A stretch of DNA of 64,000 nucleotides, from assembly GCF_026262505.1 (NCBI RefSeq), contig NW_026529243.1, positions 62,001 to 126,000 on the forward strand. The letters are read 5' to 3'. The notes below the pieces were generated by a model that saw only the letters and a list, made by a program, of their open reading frames with translations, searched no databases and was not told where the DNA came from. This document shows, in pieces, positions 20,675 through 29,015 of the stretch. The translations under genes were made by a program, and so were the position numbers. Position 1 is the stretch's first letter. Every line of letters starts with the position of its first letter. This DNA comes from Trichomonas vaginalis G3 (taxonomy: Eukaryota > Parabasalia > Trichomonadida > Trichomonadidae).

Positions 20675-21512
20675 GTGGGGCTTCCAGGCACTTCGTGCCT
20701 TCTAGCCCTGAAGATGTTTAGTATAAATGAAGTTTTTATTCGGAGGGCTTCCAGGCGCGTTGCGCCCTCTAGCCCACATAAATGAAGTTTTTATTCGGAG
20801 GTCTTCCAGGAGCTTTTCACAAATTATATATGTTTTCATGTTTTGTCAAGACTTCTTCGTAAATGTTTTGTCAAGACTTCTTCGTAAATGTTTTGTCAAG
20901 ACTTCTTCGTAAAATCAGACAAAAATATATTTTAGGGTAGAAGGGTATATCTACCCCGTTTTCTACCCTCATTTCTACCCTCTTGAATTTTCATGAAATT
21001 TACACCAAAAATATATTTTAGGGTAGAAGGGTATATCTACCCCGTTTTCTACCCTCATTTCTACCCTCTTGAATTTTCATGAAATTTACACCAAAAATAT
21101 ATTTTAGGGTAGAAGGGTATATCTACCCCGTTTTCTACCCTCATTTCTACCCTCTTGAATTTTCATGAAATTTACACCAAAAATATACTACTAGGGTCAT
21201 TTACGAAGAAATCTCAACAAAGTCTTTTACGATGAAGTCTTGACAAAGTCTTTACGAAGAAGTCTCAACAAAGTCTTTACGAAGAAGTCTCAACAAAGTC
21301 TTTACGAAGAAGTCTTAACAAAGTCTTTACGAAGAAGTCTTGACAAAGTCTTTACGAAGAAATTCATGAAAATTCAAGAGGGTAGAAAAGAGGGTAGAAA
21401 ACGGGGTAGATATACCCTTCTACCCTAAAATATATTTTTGGGTCATTTACACTCATTTACGAAGAAATCTCAACAAAGTCTTTACGAAGAAGTCTCAATA
21501 AAACATCTGTCA
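20640..21512. repeat. Left terminal inverted repeat of the Polinton-like element
   Basis: A-run (20640-20670), GC-richer tip, then 'gtcaagacttcttcgtaaat' repeats, three copies of a ~84-base block built on GGGTAGA/TCTACCC, and an array of 'aaagtctttacgaagaagtc'. It pairs with 44735-45803 over about 842 bases besides the homopolymer. Confidence 0.92.
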
Positions 21513-21517
21513 CTTTT
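21510..21517 (+). promoter_or_regulatory. Inr-like word at the inner edge of the terminal repeat
   Basis: TCACTTTT occurs 30 bases upstream of the methylase ATG and just inside the point where the two terminal repeats diverge. It fits the host initiator, unlike most promoters of this element. Confidence 0.4.
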
Positions 21518-21547
21518 CAGGGAAAAAACATTTTTATTATATATAAA

Positions 21548-22366
21548 ATGAATTTTACAAAACCACCGTTACCCTTCTTTGGAAATAAGAGTAGATGTAA
21601 AGATATTCTATTGAGAGAACTTAAGAAACTACCGAATGGTCTAACATTTGTAGACTTGTTCGGTGGAAGTTTCTATATATCTCATCTGTGCCATACCGTA
21701 TTCCCAGACTCAAAGATTATATGCAATGACTTCGACAACTATATGAACCGTCTCAAACATATACCAGACACAAACAAAATATTGAAAGAGTTAAAAGAAA
21801 AGATACCTATAGGTAAGATGGAACGTATACCATTAGATAAGAAAAATACTGTCAGAGAGGTTTTGAAAAAAGCAGAGTATATTGACTGGGATAGTATATC
21901 TTCTAGACTATTGTATAGTGGTGCTATAAGAGTTCATGACATTGAAACACTTATGTCAAACGTTTTATATCTTAACTATACAAATGTTTTCAAAGAGAAC
22001 ATAGAAAAATATACTGAGGGTATAGAGTTTGTGAGATGTCATTGGACAGAGTTGTATGAAAAATATAAAAACAAGGAAAATGTTTTCTTTATAGTGGACC
22101 CGCCGTTCTATAACACATACGATTTTCAATACCAAGTAGACTGGACTTTGAGAGACTCTTTAGAAACTTTAGACGTTTTACATAACCATCCATGCTTTTA
22201 CTTTACATCCGATAAAAGTGGTTTGGAAAGTGTCATGAGATGGTTAGAGGACATACATGACTATGAGTTTAGATACGACAAGATAGAATATGAGAGAGGT
22301 CCTATAAACCGGAAAAAGTGTCATAACAAAGAAATTTTATTGGTAAGTAAATGTGGTTTGAAATAG
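21548..22366 (+). CDS. Dam-type DNA N6-adenine methyltransferase
   Basis: This 272-aa protein has the usual length of the D12 (Dam) class. Motif X is PPLPFFGNKSRCKDILL at residues 6-22; motif I (S-adenosylmethionine loop) is FVDLFGGSFY at about 35-44; the catalytic motif IV is VDPPFYNTYDF near residue 183. Such enzymes methylate adenine in short sites, often GATC, using SAM. It is the first gene inside the left terminal repeat. In a virus-like element it may protect or mark the element's DNA. The ATG follows an A/T-rich 'attatatataaa', and the stop overlaps the next small gene. The frame is open throughout. Confidence 0.88.
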   Translation: MNFTKPPLPFFGNKSRCKDILLRELKKLPNGLTFVDLFGGSFYISHLCHTVFPDSKIICNDFDNYMNRLKHIPDTNKILKELKEKIPIGKMERIPLDKKNTVREVLKKAEYIDWDSISSRLLYSGAIRVHDIETLMSNVLYLNYTNVFKENIEKYTEGIEFVRCHWTELYEKYKNKENVFFIVDPPFYNTYDFQYQVDWTLRDSLETLDVLHNHPCFYFTSDKSGLESVMRWLEDIHDYEFRYDKIEYERGPINRKKCHNKEILLVSKCGLK

Positions 22367-22482
22367 GACTACTTGTTTTAGGTTTTTTCCATTGTGTCAT
22401 TTACTTATTTGACGTGGCAGAAAGATATAGAGAATATGAAGATGAACCAATGCCTGCAAATGTCCAGTATATGTACTCGTAA
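22351..22482 (+). CDS. Small single-span membrane protein, 43 aa
   Basis: The ATG at 22351 overlaps the methylase end by 16 bases in another frame. The product starts MWFEIGLLVLGFFHCVIYLF, a hydrophobic helix long enough to cross a membrane, followed by an acidic tail (REYEDEPMPANVQYMYS). The family is unknown. Short membrane proteins of this sort are common in Polintons and related viruses. Support comes from the tight overlap and sensible composition only. Confidence 0.5.
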   Translation: MWFEIGLLVLGFFHCVIYLFDVAERYREYEDEPMPANVQYMYS

Positions 22483-22505
22483 GAGATATTTTTATCTAAT
22501 ATTAA

Positions 22506-22868
22506 ATGGACGCACAGAACTTAGCGAATGCACAGCAACCTGGACAACCAAACCCAGAGAATATTCCAAATGAAGTTAGAATACAAACTGCAATGGCAAA
22601 CTATGGTCAAGTGCCAACAGATGTACAAATGCAAACTGCCATGTCAAATGACGCTGCGTTAGGCTTACCACCATGGTATGCAAATATGAGATGGAAAGAG
22701 TTTTATACAAACCCTGAAGTGGGATATAAACAACTCTATGCAGATGACGCGAACACAGGAGTTGACCCAGAGTATGTTTTCTACCAGAGGAGAAACAGAA
22801 TGTATGAGCTCCAGTTAAAGAATGCTATGGAACTCAACAGGAAACGTAAGAGACTAGGCGGACATTAG
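22506..22868 (+). CDS. Unknown 120-aa protein with internal repeat
   Basis: The N-terminal half is Asn/Gln/Pro-rich with a duplicated block (VRIQTAMANYGQVPTDVQMQ, then TAMSND). The C-terminal half is Tyr- and Trp-containing and ends in a basic helix (ELNRKRKRLGGH). No family was recognised. It is preceded by 'atttttatctaatattaa', which fits the element's TTTTTAY-type promoter word. Its position between the methylase and an amphipathic small protein suggests a virion-related role, which is inference. Confidence 0.65.
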   Translation: MDAQNLANAQQPGQPNPENIPNEVRIQTAMANYGQVPTDVQMQTAMSNDAALGLPPWYANMRWKEFYTNPEVGYKQLYADDANTGVDPEYVFYQRRNRMYELQLKNAMELNRKRKRLGGH

Positions 22869-22886
22869 ATTTTTACATATAGTAAA
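22869..22886 (+). promoter_or_regulatory. Late-type promoter word (TTTTTAC...AAATG class)
   Basis: 'atttttacatatagtaaa' abuts the ATG. Close relatives precede the genes at 22506, 26326, 26747, 26918 and 28155, and the capsid-like gene ending at 41463. Conservation at a fixed distance from the ATG is the evidence. Confidence 0.6.
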
Positions 22887-23129
22887 ATGGGTTTCTTCAG
22901 TAAGATAGGAAACTTCTTTCGAAATGTTGGAAGAGGTATATGGAATGGAATAAAAACCGTAGGAAGAGGAATTTGGAACGGAGTCAAAAATATTGGTAAA
23001 AGAGTAGGTCAGTTCGTTGGTATTATACCTAAAGACCCTGAACCAGAAGAACAAGCTCCTGTTATACAACAGCCTGAACCTGCACCACAGTCTAGTTGGC
23101 AACCAAATCCAACACCTCAACCGTATTAA
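22887..23129 (+). CDS. Small amphipathic, possibly membrane-active protein
   Basis: This 80-aa protein begins MGFFSKIGNFFRNVGRGIW and repeats the block (GRGIWNGIK, GRGIWNGVK), giving a cationic amphipathic helix of about 45 residues, followed by a Pro/Gln/Glu tail. The glycine after Met would permit N-myristoylation. Similar helices serve membrane penetration in non-enveloped viruses such as the adenovirus pVI protein. That parallel is structural inference, not homology. It shares its plan with the protein at 26326-26727. Confidence 0.65.
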   Translation: MGFFSKIGNFFRNVGRGIWNGIKTVGRGIWNGVKNIGKRVGQFVGIIPKDPEPEEQAPVIQQPEPAPQSSWQPNPTPQPY

Positions 23130-23201
23130 AAAATATTTTTACCGTTCGATAGTAGTTGTATATGAAACTAAGTTCTAAGTAAAACACATGGTATAATGGA
23201 A

Positions 23202-23981
23202 TTATTCTTTTTCTTCCATCTGTAGTAAACCATACTTGAAAGTCTGAAATACTTCCACTTGGTGGTTCGTATATAACTTTGTAGGTTTTTCGTAAAAGTC
23301 ATTTGCCAAGCATAAGAAAGAGTTTTGGGCGCCAGAAAATGAAGCATGAACAATAATAGCAGCTGGGTCGAAAACATCTTTAAATAAATATGGTTCATCT
23401 CTTGCATATCGACTGTAAATATTTGCTAAAGGAAGTTCGACTTTCTGATTTAACATTCTTTGCAAATAATACCATGACATTGCAGTGAATTCTGTATATA
23501 TTTGTTCGTCTTTCTTTGGATTGTCTTCGTAGATTTGAAATGACACTTGTGAATTTTGTTTGTCATATACAATTCTCACATAAAGTGTGCTCTCGGTATT
23601 TGCATATTCATCAGCATATTTTGCATAACATGAATTTATTTTATCTTCTATATTTTTTAACGCAGTCTGTAGAGAAGATGAAAGGTCAACTTGTATTAGC
23701 TCAATTTCTTCCCACATTTTTCGTTTCCCTTCAGATATATAATCTATATGAAACCTTACAATAAATGGAAAACTTTTATCTTCTACAGACACAAACTTCA
23801 TTCTACGAAAGCCAATAGCTTTTGTGACAGATGGGTCTCTTAGCCATCTTAATGGGTAGTCAAAACGATAGCCTTCATGCTTTACGGTCTCTGTCTCAAA
23901 CTTTTGACCGACATTAGTAAAAAGTTCATCTAATGGTTTAGTTGTAGCAACTCTTGAATTTTCTTTTTCTATTGGAAGCAT
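23202..23981 (-). CDS. Paralogous unknown protein, 259 aa (copy 1)
   Basis: Clearly related to the 286-aa product at 28155-29015. Both share an opening KPLDxxFTN block, YRFDYPLRWL with a following KAIGFRR, a mid LYVRIVYDKQNSQVSFQ strand, and a C-terminal VFDPAAIIVHASFSGAQNSF. No known family was recognised. Mixed beta-type composition without catalytic motifs fits a structural or receptor-related protein. It is divergent from the 24000 gene with only 18 bases between the two ATGs, so both share a very compact promoter. Confidence 0.7.
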   Translation of the reverse strand: MLPIEKENSRVATTKPLDELFTNVGQKFETETVKHEGYRFDYPLRWLRDPSVTKAIGFRRMKFVSVEDKSFPFIVRFHIDYISEGKRKMWEEIELIQVDLSSSLQTALKNIEDKINSCYAKYADEYANTESTLYVRIVYDKQNSQVSFQIYEDNPKKDEQIYTEFTAMSWYYLQRMLNQKVELPLANIYSRYARDEPYLFKDVFDPAAIIVHASFSGAQNSFLCLANDFYEKPTKLYTNHQVEVFQTFKYGLLQMEEKE

Positions 23982-23999
23982 ATTTTATCTAGAATAAAA
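23982..23999. promoter_or_regulatory. 18-base divergent promoter
   Basis: 'attttatctagaataaaa' separates two opposite start codons (23981 minus, 24000 plus). A similar word, 'tttacttagaataaaaag', separates the divergent starts at 39524 and 39543. Each side offers an A-rich leader of a few bases. Confidence 0.6.
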
Positions 24000-25352
24000 A
24001 TGTCGAAAGAAACAGCGTCTATGAGAGAAATACAACACAACCGACAACTCATTTTGCAAGCTCTAAATAAGAACACAACAAACTTTTCAAACTATTCTAA
24101 GATATCTGAGTCATTGAAAGAAGGAAACTTAAAACTGACGATAAACCCAATGACAGATGAGTTTCTGTTTCAAGACAGTAAGAACCATACTGTTTGTATA
24201 AATCCAACAAAAAGAACTTTAAACGAGAAGCCTATAGATGAACTTCTTTTGAAGGCAGATATTGACAACAAAGCTGACAAAGAGTATGTTGACGATGAGT
24301 TAGCACGTGTGGCTAGTGCGTTAGTGAAGAAGGCAGATAAGGAATATGTGGATGAAAAGGATGAAAAAATTAAAGAAATGGTTGAATGGTACCATGAACG
24401 GACATCGAAGATTTTAGAAGGTAAAGCCAATACAGGGTGGGTTTCAGGATGTTTAGACCTTAAAGCGGATAAGAACCATACACATACCATTGCAAATATT
24501 ACAAACTTACAAGAAACCTTAAACAGGAAAAGTGACGTTGGACATACACACGATTTCTTCGCAACTGTTGGTATAGAAAATATTGAAGGAACGGTTGAAG
24601 AAACTGGTGGGGATGTATTAAATTGGAAACCTCCTAACTTTCCACAAGGTTTAACATCGGAAGAAGACATAACAACGATGAGATACATTAGATGTAGAAA
24701 TGTCTATGTCATGGAGGATGAAAACAAAGTTAAATTCACTGCTCAAGATTTATATGATAAAAAAGCTGACAAAACATATGTTAACGATGAGTTAGATAAA
24801 AAAGCTGACAAAACATATGTTAACGATGAGTTAGATAAGAAAGCTGACAAAACATATGTTAACGATGAGTTAGATAAAAAAGCAGACAAAACAGAGCTTC
24901 AAACATTAAAGATTGAAATACTTCAAACAGTATATCCTATAGGTTCTATTTATACGTCAATGAACTCTACCAGACCAGAAGTAGTACTTGGTTTTGGAAC
25001 TTGGACTCAAATAGTCGAAAGGTTTTTGTATTGTGCAAACTCTTCAAAGGTAACAGGTGGAAGTAAAACGATTTCAGGTGAAAACTTACCTGCACACAGT
25101 CACTACATAAATTTAACTACAGCTGAAGCAGGTTGGCATAAGCATAGATATTGGGATTGGACAGGAATGACAAAAGGTAAAGGATATGATGTTAAAGACG
25201 ACGTTAAGTTTGCTATAAATTGTTACTGGGATGACACTCAGGGAGGAGGAAGCCATACACATCGCATTACAGGATATTCGGAAACAACGGGACAAAGTAA
25301 AGAATACATGCCACCTTACATGACAGTTTACGCATGGTATAGAAATGCTTAG
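24000..25352 (+). CDS. Phage-tail-collar/tail-fibre-like protein
   Basis: The 450-aa protein has a helical N-terminus, a shaft built from a repeated KADKTYVNDELDK unit (three exact copies plus diverged ones at residues ~80-115 and 255-300), and a C-terminal collar domain of about 145 residues beginning YPIGSIYTS. This domain has FGTWTQI and three His-x-His pairs (AHSHY, WHKHR, SHTHR) and ends MPPYMTVYAWYR. That layout is typical of bacteriophage receptor-binding tail fibres of the T4 gp12/tail-collar type, where His pairs bind metal in a trimer. Presence in a eukaryotic Polinton suggests a host-recognition spike, perhaps acquired from a phage. The frame is open throughout. Confidence 0.8.
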   Translation: MSKETASMREIQHNRQLILQALNKNTTNFSNYSKISESLKEGNLKLTINPMTDEFLFQDSKNHTVCINPTKRTLNEKPIDELLLKADIDNKADKEYVDDELARVASALVKKADKEYVDEKDEKIKEMVEWYHERTSKILEGKANTGWVSGCLDLKADKNHTHTIANITNLQETLNRKSDVGHTHDFFATVGIENIEGTVEETGGDVLNWKPPNFPQGLTSEEDITTMRYIRCRNVYVMEDENKVKFTAQDLYDKKADKTYVNDELDKKADKTYVNDELDKKADKTYVNDELDKKADKTELQTLKIEILQTVYPIGSIYTSMNSTRPEVVLGFGTWTQIVERFLYCANSSKVTGGSKTISGENLPAHSHYINLTTAEAGWHKHRYWDWTGMTKGKGYDVKDDVKFAINCYWDDTQGGGSHTHRITGYSETTGQSKEYMPPYMTVYAWYRNA

Positions 25353-26308
25353 TCGTCATTTTCAACTTCTTTAGCATATTCGTCTGGAGTTGTCTTATAT
25401 TTGTTAGGAACTGTCTTTGAAAGTATACCACCTTGAACTTTGACAAGTTTGAAACGAGGTCTGACAATAGTAGTTTTATCTTCTGCTTGCAGTGTGTACA
25501 TTTTGCCATGTTTGCCTAAAACTTCATAATATTCTCTTGTATACTTTCTTCTATTTTTACGAACACGAATGCGAGTACCTGTCGAGTTCCCATTGTTGTC
25601 ATAGTCAATAGTATTTTCATATGGGTCGCGTTTAGGTATTTCTATTTTTACTTTGTCGCCTTTCTTAAGTTTGAAGCCTGGCATTCTTTCTTGTTTGTCT
25701 CTTTTGACTAAACTATTAAATATATAGTCTTTCTCTAAGTCAGGGTTGTTTTTCATTTCTTCAGGGGAATGGTTTCCCAAACCTTTTTGTTTACGGGTAT
25801 TGTAAATATTTAAAACTTGTCTCATCTTTGCCATGGAGAAGTGTCTGTACTTGTCGTCATATGACATTTCATTTGCTTCACCACCTTGTGGTTGGTTTAA
25901 GTCTCTTAAGATTTTTATACAACTGTCAATGACACCAAGAGCAGAATGGTTTTGGTCGACAATGAAATATTGGTTTACATTTTTTGAACGCAGATAGTTT
26001 TTAATATCGTCTGATTTGAAAGAACTTTCACAGTCAGATGTCAGTTTTGTTGGATGGTATTTGTCAACGAATATTGTCAAAGCTGCTAAGATATCTAAAA
26101 TATTTTTGGACTGTAATGGTATGGCTTCACAGTATCTTGTGTTTTGACCAACAAATATTAGCCAGTATGGTGGTCCGTCTTCTCTATACCTCGGAATGTT
26201 TTCCAAGATATCCATAAACCAAGCATTTGGTGTTGAACTAAAGATTTTTATCATGAGTGCTTTCTTTGTCGCTTTAGAAACATAGGGGTCCTTGTTTGGA
26301 TTCGTCAT
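25349..26308 (-). CDS. Retroviral-type (rve) integrase
   Basis: This 319-aa protein has an RNase-H-fold core: AWFMDILENI with the first acidic residue, KLTSDCESSFKSDDI with the second, and HSALGVIDSCIKILRDLNQP covering the third position. It ends in an SH3-like C-terminal domain (KLKKGDKVKIEIP to RPRFKLVKV), as in Polinton and Gypsy integrases. It would join the element's termini to target DNA and leave the 6-bp duplication seen here. It ends in a 4-bp convergent overlap with the collar gene and is divergent from 26326 with 17 bases between starts. The frame is open throughout. Confidence 0.85.
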   Translation of the reverse strand: MTNPNKDPYVSKATKKALMIKIFSSTPNAWFMDILENIPRYREDGPPYWLIFVGQNTRYCEAIPLQSKNILDILAALTIFVDKYHPTKLTSDCESSFKSDDIKNYLRSKNVNQYFIVDQNHSALGVIDSCIKILRDLNQPQGGEANEMSYDDKYRHFSMAKMRQVLNIYNTRKQKGLGNHSPEEMKNNPDLEKDYIFNSLVKRDKQERMPGFKLKKGDKVKIEIPKRDPYENTIDYDNNGNSTGTRIRVRKNRRKYTREYYEVLGKHGKMYTLQAEDKTTIVRPRFKLVKVQGGILSKTVPNKYKTTPDEYAKEVENDD

Positions 26309-26325
26309 TTTTTACCCTATAAGAA
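26309..26325. promoter_or_regulatory. 17-base divergent promoter
   Basis: 'ttttttaccctataaga' separates the integrase ATG (minus) and the next plus-strand ATG. It contains the TTTTTAC word in the plus direction. Confidence 0.55.
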
Positions 26326-26727
26326 ATGGGTTTATTTGGCGCATTAGCAGGAGTTGCATCCAGATTTTTGCCCGCAGTTGGAACAATAGCTAGAGGTGTA
26401 TTTGGAGTTGGAAGGAAGATTTTGAGTACATTAGGTATACTTAAAGAGAAAGCACAACCTATTATACAAACTGTACAGAAAGGTTGGGATGTAGCACGAG
26501 ATGCAGCAAATCTTATTCCAAATCCTGAAACAAGAGGAAAAGTTCAAGGATGGATGGACAATGTAGGAAGAGAAGCAGGAAACTATTATAACAAAGCAAA
26601 TGACTACTATAACCAAGCAGGGCACTATATGGACCAAGGTGAAAGATTCTTTAACAGAGGATATAACCATGCACAACAGTGGGTAAACAATAACCAACCG
26701 CAACCACCTCAAACTTGGGGAATGTAA
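26326..26727 (+). CDS. Amphipathic, possibly membrane-active minor virion protein
   Basis: This 133-aa protein begins MGLFGALAGVASRFLPAVG, a Gly/Ala-rich amphipathic helix, then a cationic stretch (GVFGVGRKILSTLG), a helical middle and an Asn/Tyr/Gln-rich tail ending in PPQTWGM. It resembles the 80-aa product at 22887 in plan (Met-Gly start, amphipathic head, Gln/Pro tail). Such proteins are common in Polintons and adenoviruses next to integrase or capsid genes. The exact role is inferred. Confidence 0.65.
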   Translation: MGLFGALAGVASRFLPAVGTIARGVFGVGRKILSTLGILKEKAQPIIQTVQKGWDVARDAANLIPNPETRGKVQGWMDNVGREAGNYYNKANDYYNQAGHYMDQGERFFNRGYNHAQQWVNNNQPQPPQTWGM

Positions 26728-26746
26728 AGTTTTTTACTGAGATGAA

Positions 26747-26899
26747 ATGAACAATACAGCATTGAGACAAATGGGTTCAAGATGGATTTGTCGACTTCCA
26801 GCAGTTACACAACGTGTTTGTCAAGTTCTTCCTATACCTCAAGAAGTTTTAGACCGACTTAAAAAACAACAACAACCAGTTGAAAACAAACCAAATTAA
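26747..26899 (+). CDS. Small basic protein, 50 aa
   Basis: The ATG at 26747 follows 'gttttttactgagatgaa', nearly the same leader as the next gene (26918), which supports this start rather than the ATG at 26742 that closes after two codons. The product (MNNTALRQMGSRWICRLPAV, then TQRVCQVLPIPQEVLDRLKK) is basic with two cysteines. No family was recognised. Confidence 0.5.
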   Translation: MNNTALRQMGSRWICRLPAVTQRVCQVLPIPQEVLDRLKKQQQPVENKPN

Positions 26900-26917
26900 A
26901 TTTTTTACTGAGATGAA

Positions 26918-27484
26918 ATGACCGAAGAAGTTGAAACGGTAGATTTGACACCACAAACAAAAAGTTCAGAACCATTGTCAAAACCTGTCAAAGAACTTAC
27001 AGATGAAGAAAAAAATTCAATAATAGAAAGTGCCAGGTCTGGAAATACAAACCCTAACTACAAAGTCACTTTTCATAGAAATGGAACGGCTAGTATCTCA
27101 AAAAAGAAACAGACCCTCACAAATAAAATATTGAAGTCTGAAGGAGCTTTCGAGACAACAGATGGAAAAGTTTACTTCACTGACCAACAGTTCATTATAG
27201 AACATCTCATTGACTTAGAGTCGAAATATTCTAAACTTTACAACAAACACAAAAAGTTGAAAGGAAAACAAAAACAAATGGCATATGATATTTACGAAGA
27301 TACTAACGACACAACCATACCTGCAAGTGAGGTAAGGTCAGATGAACCGAAAAGTGACGAAAAACCGATAGAAGAAGGGAAGCCAAAAACTGAAGATAAA
27401 CCAAAACCAAAGTTTAGTCAACCTTCATTAGCTGGTATGGGTTGGCGTCAAAGGCTTATGGCAGCCGGTGGTTACGTAAAGTAA
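26918..27484 (+). CDS. Unknown charged protein, 188 aa
   Basis: A charged protein with a central predicted coiled coil (LIDLESKYSKLYNKHKKLKG), a Pro/Glu/Lys-rich linker and a conserved-looking tail (LAGMGWRQRLMAAGGYVK). The leader 'attttttactgagatgaa' is shared with 26747, so the two are probably expressed together. No family was recognised; a scaffold or internal virion protein would fit. Confidence 0.6.
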   Translation: MTEEVETVDLTPQTKSSEPLSKPVKELTDEEKNSIIESARSGNTNPNYKVTFHRNGTASISKKKQTLTNKILKSEGAFETTDGKVYFTDQQFIIEHLIDLESKYSKLYNKHKKLKGKQKQMAYDIYEDTNDTTIPASEVRSDEPKSDEKPIEEGKPKTEDKPKPKFSQPSLAGMGWRQRLMAAGGYVK

Positions 27485-27530
27485 AGAAAAAACATTTTTT
27501 TCAAAAATATATTTTTTTATTTTATTTGAA

Positions 27531-28115
27531 ATGTACGCTGAGTTTGTTGGAAAAGACTGTTGGAAAACTTGTTTGTTAGATGAGAAATATGAAATTCACT
27601 GTTGTGAGTCATTTGAAGTCAGAAACAAAAAGACAAAAAGAGTTTTAAGCGGATGGGAGCGAAATGACGGATATGCTCTTATGGATATGAGTGGAAAAAA
27701 CTATTTTAAACATATTGTCATTGCAACTCATTTTATACCGAACCCTAACAATTTACCTTTTGTAGACCATATAAACCATATAAGAAATGACAATAGACTT
27801 GAAAACTTACGTTGGGTCACTTGTTCTGAAAACAATAAGAACAAAGGCAAATTTCGAGATATTGTATTCGAATTTGTCGACGAACTAGAAGATGAAGCAA
27901 TTGAAATTACAGACTATGGCAAGCATACGTTTGAGTTTTACTACTATAGCGAAGAACAGGACTCTTTCTACTTTTATACCGGCGTAAACTATAGAAAATT
28001 ACAAGTATGTTTTACTAAGGCAGGCTATGCTTATGTATACGCTAGAGATACAGATGGAAAATGCGTTAAAATATATCTTAACAAATTCAAGAAGCTATAT
28101 GGCATACTTTTTTAA
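27531..28115 (+). CDS. HNH endonuclease-like protein, copy 1
   Basis: A 194-aa protein with the HNH_3-type core FVDHINHIRNDNRLENLRWV (Asp-His, Asn-His and Asn-Leu-Arg-Trp elements), as in mobile homing endonucleases of phages and giant viruses. A Tyr/Phe-rich C-terminal domain may bind DNA. Two close relatives lie on the minus strand at 35628-36212 and 37518-38106, with matching 'tttattttatttgaa' leaders, so the gene has been copied inside this element recently. It would cut DNA and spread by repair copying. The frame is open throughout. Confidence 0.8.
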   Translation: MYAEFVGKDCWKTCLLDEKYEIHCCESFEVRNKKTKRVLSGWERNDGYALMDMSGKNYFKHIVIATHFIPNPNNLPFVDHINHIRNDNRLENLRWVTCSENNKNKGKFRDIVFEFVDELEDEAIEITDYGKHTFEFYYYSEEQDSFYFYTGVNYRKLQVCFTKAGYAYVYARDTDGKCVKIYLNKFKKLYGILF

Positions 28116-28154
28116 AACATTTTTTTTAAAACAGTATATTTTTACATATATTAA

Positions 28155-29015
28155 ATGTTTCAGGTTGAAAAACAAAGAACAAAAGCAGCAGATACAAAAC
28201 CGTTAGACTATATCTTCACAAACGCCGGTATGACTATTTCAGATGAAGAAATTTCATCCGGTGCTTACAGGTTTGACTTTCCAATTCGTTGGCTTCAAAG
28301 TCCTTCAGATGCAAAGGCAATAGGATTTAGAAGAGTTTTGTTTTCAAAAAGAACTAACGCATTTATGTTCGCAGTATATTTTCATGGGCGGTATAGAGGT
28401 CATGATGGTCTAATAGACAAATTTGACGAAATGAGAATCTTTACAGTTCGTTCAGACGAAAGTCTTGAGAAGACTCTAAATGACTTTCAAACTCAAATAA
28501 ACAAATACTACTGGGAATTTCAAGAAAAATACGATTCTTTACTAAATGGAACATACTATCTGAAACTAGAATATGACAAGATGAACTCCACCGTTTCATT
28601 TCAAAGGATTGAAAATAACCCTCCAAGAGATACACAGTTTTTATTTTGGCAAGTAGACAAACGTTCTTGGGCACAATTTCTTCGGTTACTAAACCAGAAC
28701 GAACCATTACCACCTGACGGTCCGTTCTGGTTTATACGCCCACCAGCAGATTTGACAGTTTATAGAAACGTGTTTGACCCTCAAAATGTTATGTGTCATG
28801 CAAGTTTCAGTTCAAGCAACAACAGTTTTCTATGTATTGGTAAGGACTTTTATGACTTTGCTTCTAAATTCTACGAACCACCTAGTAACAGTTTCTCTGA
28901 CTTTCAAGTTTGGTTCACAACAAACGGTGTGCAGCATATTATTCCATTGTACTACGACTTTTATCTCGAATTGTCTTTCATATATAACTACGGAGAAGTG
29001 CTGAAAAAGTATTGA
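28155..29015 (+). CDS. Paralogous unknown protein, 286 aa (copy 2)
   Basis: Related to the 259-aa product at 23202-23981 across its whole length: DTKPLDYIFTNAG, YRFDFPIRWL with KAIGFRR, then VFDPQNVMCHASFSSSNNSF. It has a longer C-terminus. Low identity with conserved aromatic and acidic anchors suggests an old duplication within the element's lineage. Leader 'atttttacatatattaa' belongs to the TTTTTAC class, so it is probably expressed with virion genes. Function unknown. Confidence 0.7.
   Translation: MFQVEKQRTKAADTKPLDYIFTNAGMTISDEEISSGAYRFDFPIRWLQSPSDAKAIGFRRVLFSKRTNAFMFAVYFHGRYRGHDGLIDKFDEMRIFTVRSDESLEKTLNDFQTQINKYYWEFQEKYDSLLNGTYYLKLEYDKMNSTVSFQRIENNPPRDTQFLFWQVDKRSWAQFLRLLNQNEPLPPDGPFWFIRPPADLTVYRNVFDPQNVMCHASFSSSNNSFLCIGKDFYDFASKFYEPPSNSFSDFQVWFTTNGVQHIIPLYYDFYLELSFIYNYGEVLKKY

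Noticed and set aside
21120-21180. GGGTAGA/CCCTA repeats as telomeric DNA
   Set aside because: They are arranged as palindromic modules in both orientations inside terminal repeats and between genes, not as head-to-tail tracts.
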